DNA of 64,000 nucleotides, from the NCBI GenBank assembly GCA_016200915.1, contig JACQDV010000032.1, positions 25,084 to 89,083 of the forward strand, given 5' to 3'. The notes beneath the pieces were generated by a model, which had not been told where the DNA came from, searched no databases, and saw only the letters and a list, made by a program, of their open reading frames with translations. Positions 63,862-64,000 of this stretch are shown piece after piece. Made by a program: the position numbers and the translations under genes. Positions within the stretch are counted from its first letter, which is position 1. Each line of letters starts with the position of its first letter. The stretch comes from Sphingobacteriales bacterium (GTDB lineage: Bacteria; Bacteroidota; Bacteroidia; Chitinophagales; Chitinophagaceae).

Positions 63862-64000
63862 TAACCCGTTGTGCGATTAAGCCGCCAAGGCATGTTTTAA
63901 ATGATTAATTGGTTTTTGATTCTGATAATTAATCCATTGGAGCAATGTAGTTGCGGCAATCTTAGTTATCAGTCTTGTTTTTAACCCTGCCAGGGATTTC
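63862..64000 (-). mobile_element. End of an insertion sequence, running off the window
   Basis: The transposase frame (63877-64000, minus strand) ends 14 bases inside AACCCGTTGTGCGATTAAG, which may be the terminal inverted repeat. The element continues beyond the window, so neither the other end nor a target-site duplication can be seen. Confidence 0.55.
63877..64000 (-). CDS. Transposase, C-terminal part (IS982-like)
   Basis: Forty residues are visible: KSLAGLKTRLITKIAATTLL, then a continuation with WINYQNQKP and an end in HLKHALAA. The K-x-x-GLxTRLxTKIAA pattern followed by a short Asn/Gln loop is the C-terminal end of DDE transposases of the IS982 type in Bacteroidota. Family placement is tentative, because only the end is seen. 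Confidence 0.6.
   Translation of the reverse strand, partial: KSLAGLKTRLITKIAATTLLQWINYQNQKPINHLKHALAA

Overview
The window is a chromosomal segment of a Bacteroidota bacterium, most likely a member of the Chitinophagaceae or a close relative. The supporting signs are two secreted proteins with the C-terminal gliding-motility / type IX secretion (type B) sorting domain, TAnnTTTG-type -7 promoter boxes, a PafA-type alkaline phosphatase, glutamine synthetases of types II and III side by side, a eukaryotic-type NADP isocitrate dehydrogenase, low G+C and weak Shine-Dalgarno signals. No tRNA, rRNA or CRISPR array was seen.

Layout. 1-6.9 kb: a T9SS cargo protein, then a tight minus-strand cluster (OsmC protein, small unknown protein, Lnt, alpha/beta hydrolase) headed by a CPBP protease. 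6.9-12.8 kb: peptidase T, an SPFH/band-7 protein, an exported superoxide dismutase with altered active-site neighbours, and an ExbB-ExbD energiser pair, with repeat-rich gaps between them. 12.75-16.05 kb is the accessory part: a small two-gene cassette sits between two copies of the exbD 3' end, followed by unknown genes, a DUF4440 lipoprotein and a remnant of a dihydrofolate-reductase-like gene. 16-20.4 kb: prmC, ribD, a DMT transporter, a YigZ protein and a RelE/ParE-type toxin-antitoxin pair. 20.4-35 kb: a methyltransferase, glnN, glnII, a polytopic membrane protein, purL, an hldD-like epimerase, proC, a dienelactone hydrolase, pyrG and a DUF4407 protein. 35-50 kb: yidC, small exported proteins, a TPR protein, a ComA-like phosphosulfolactate synthase overlapping aroE, a thioesterase, pafA, an M16 peptidase and a SUFU-domain protein. 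50-64 kb: a GNAT enzyme overlapping a giant BNR/sortilin-type propeller protein, a second T9SS cargo protein, a SET protein next to a B12-binding radical SAM protein, a membrane adenylate cyclase, a DUF5063 protein, icd, and the end of a transposase running off the window edge.

Most genes are housekeeping (nucleotide, riboflavin, proline and glutamine synthesis, membrane insertion, lipoprotein acylation, TCA cycle). The unusual content lies in the non-coding fabric. There are two families of short non-coding elements with terminal inverted repeats or fold-back arms. Tiny TCCCG...CGGGA palindromes are flanked by short direct repeats. Low-complexity repeat tracts have entered reading frames in frame (prmC, ribD, the hydrolase). 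Genes at several places (exbD, the SPFH gene, possibly the DUF4440 gene) have a second, diverged copy of their 3' end nearby. The best candidate for something undescribed is the exbD locus, where about 0.9 kb carrying two unknown genes lies between two roughly 95%-identical copies of the exbD 3' end.
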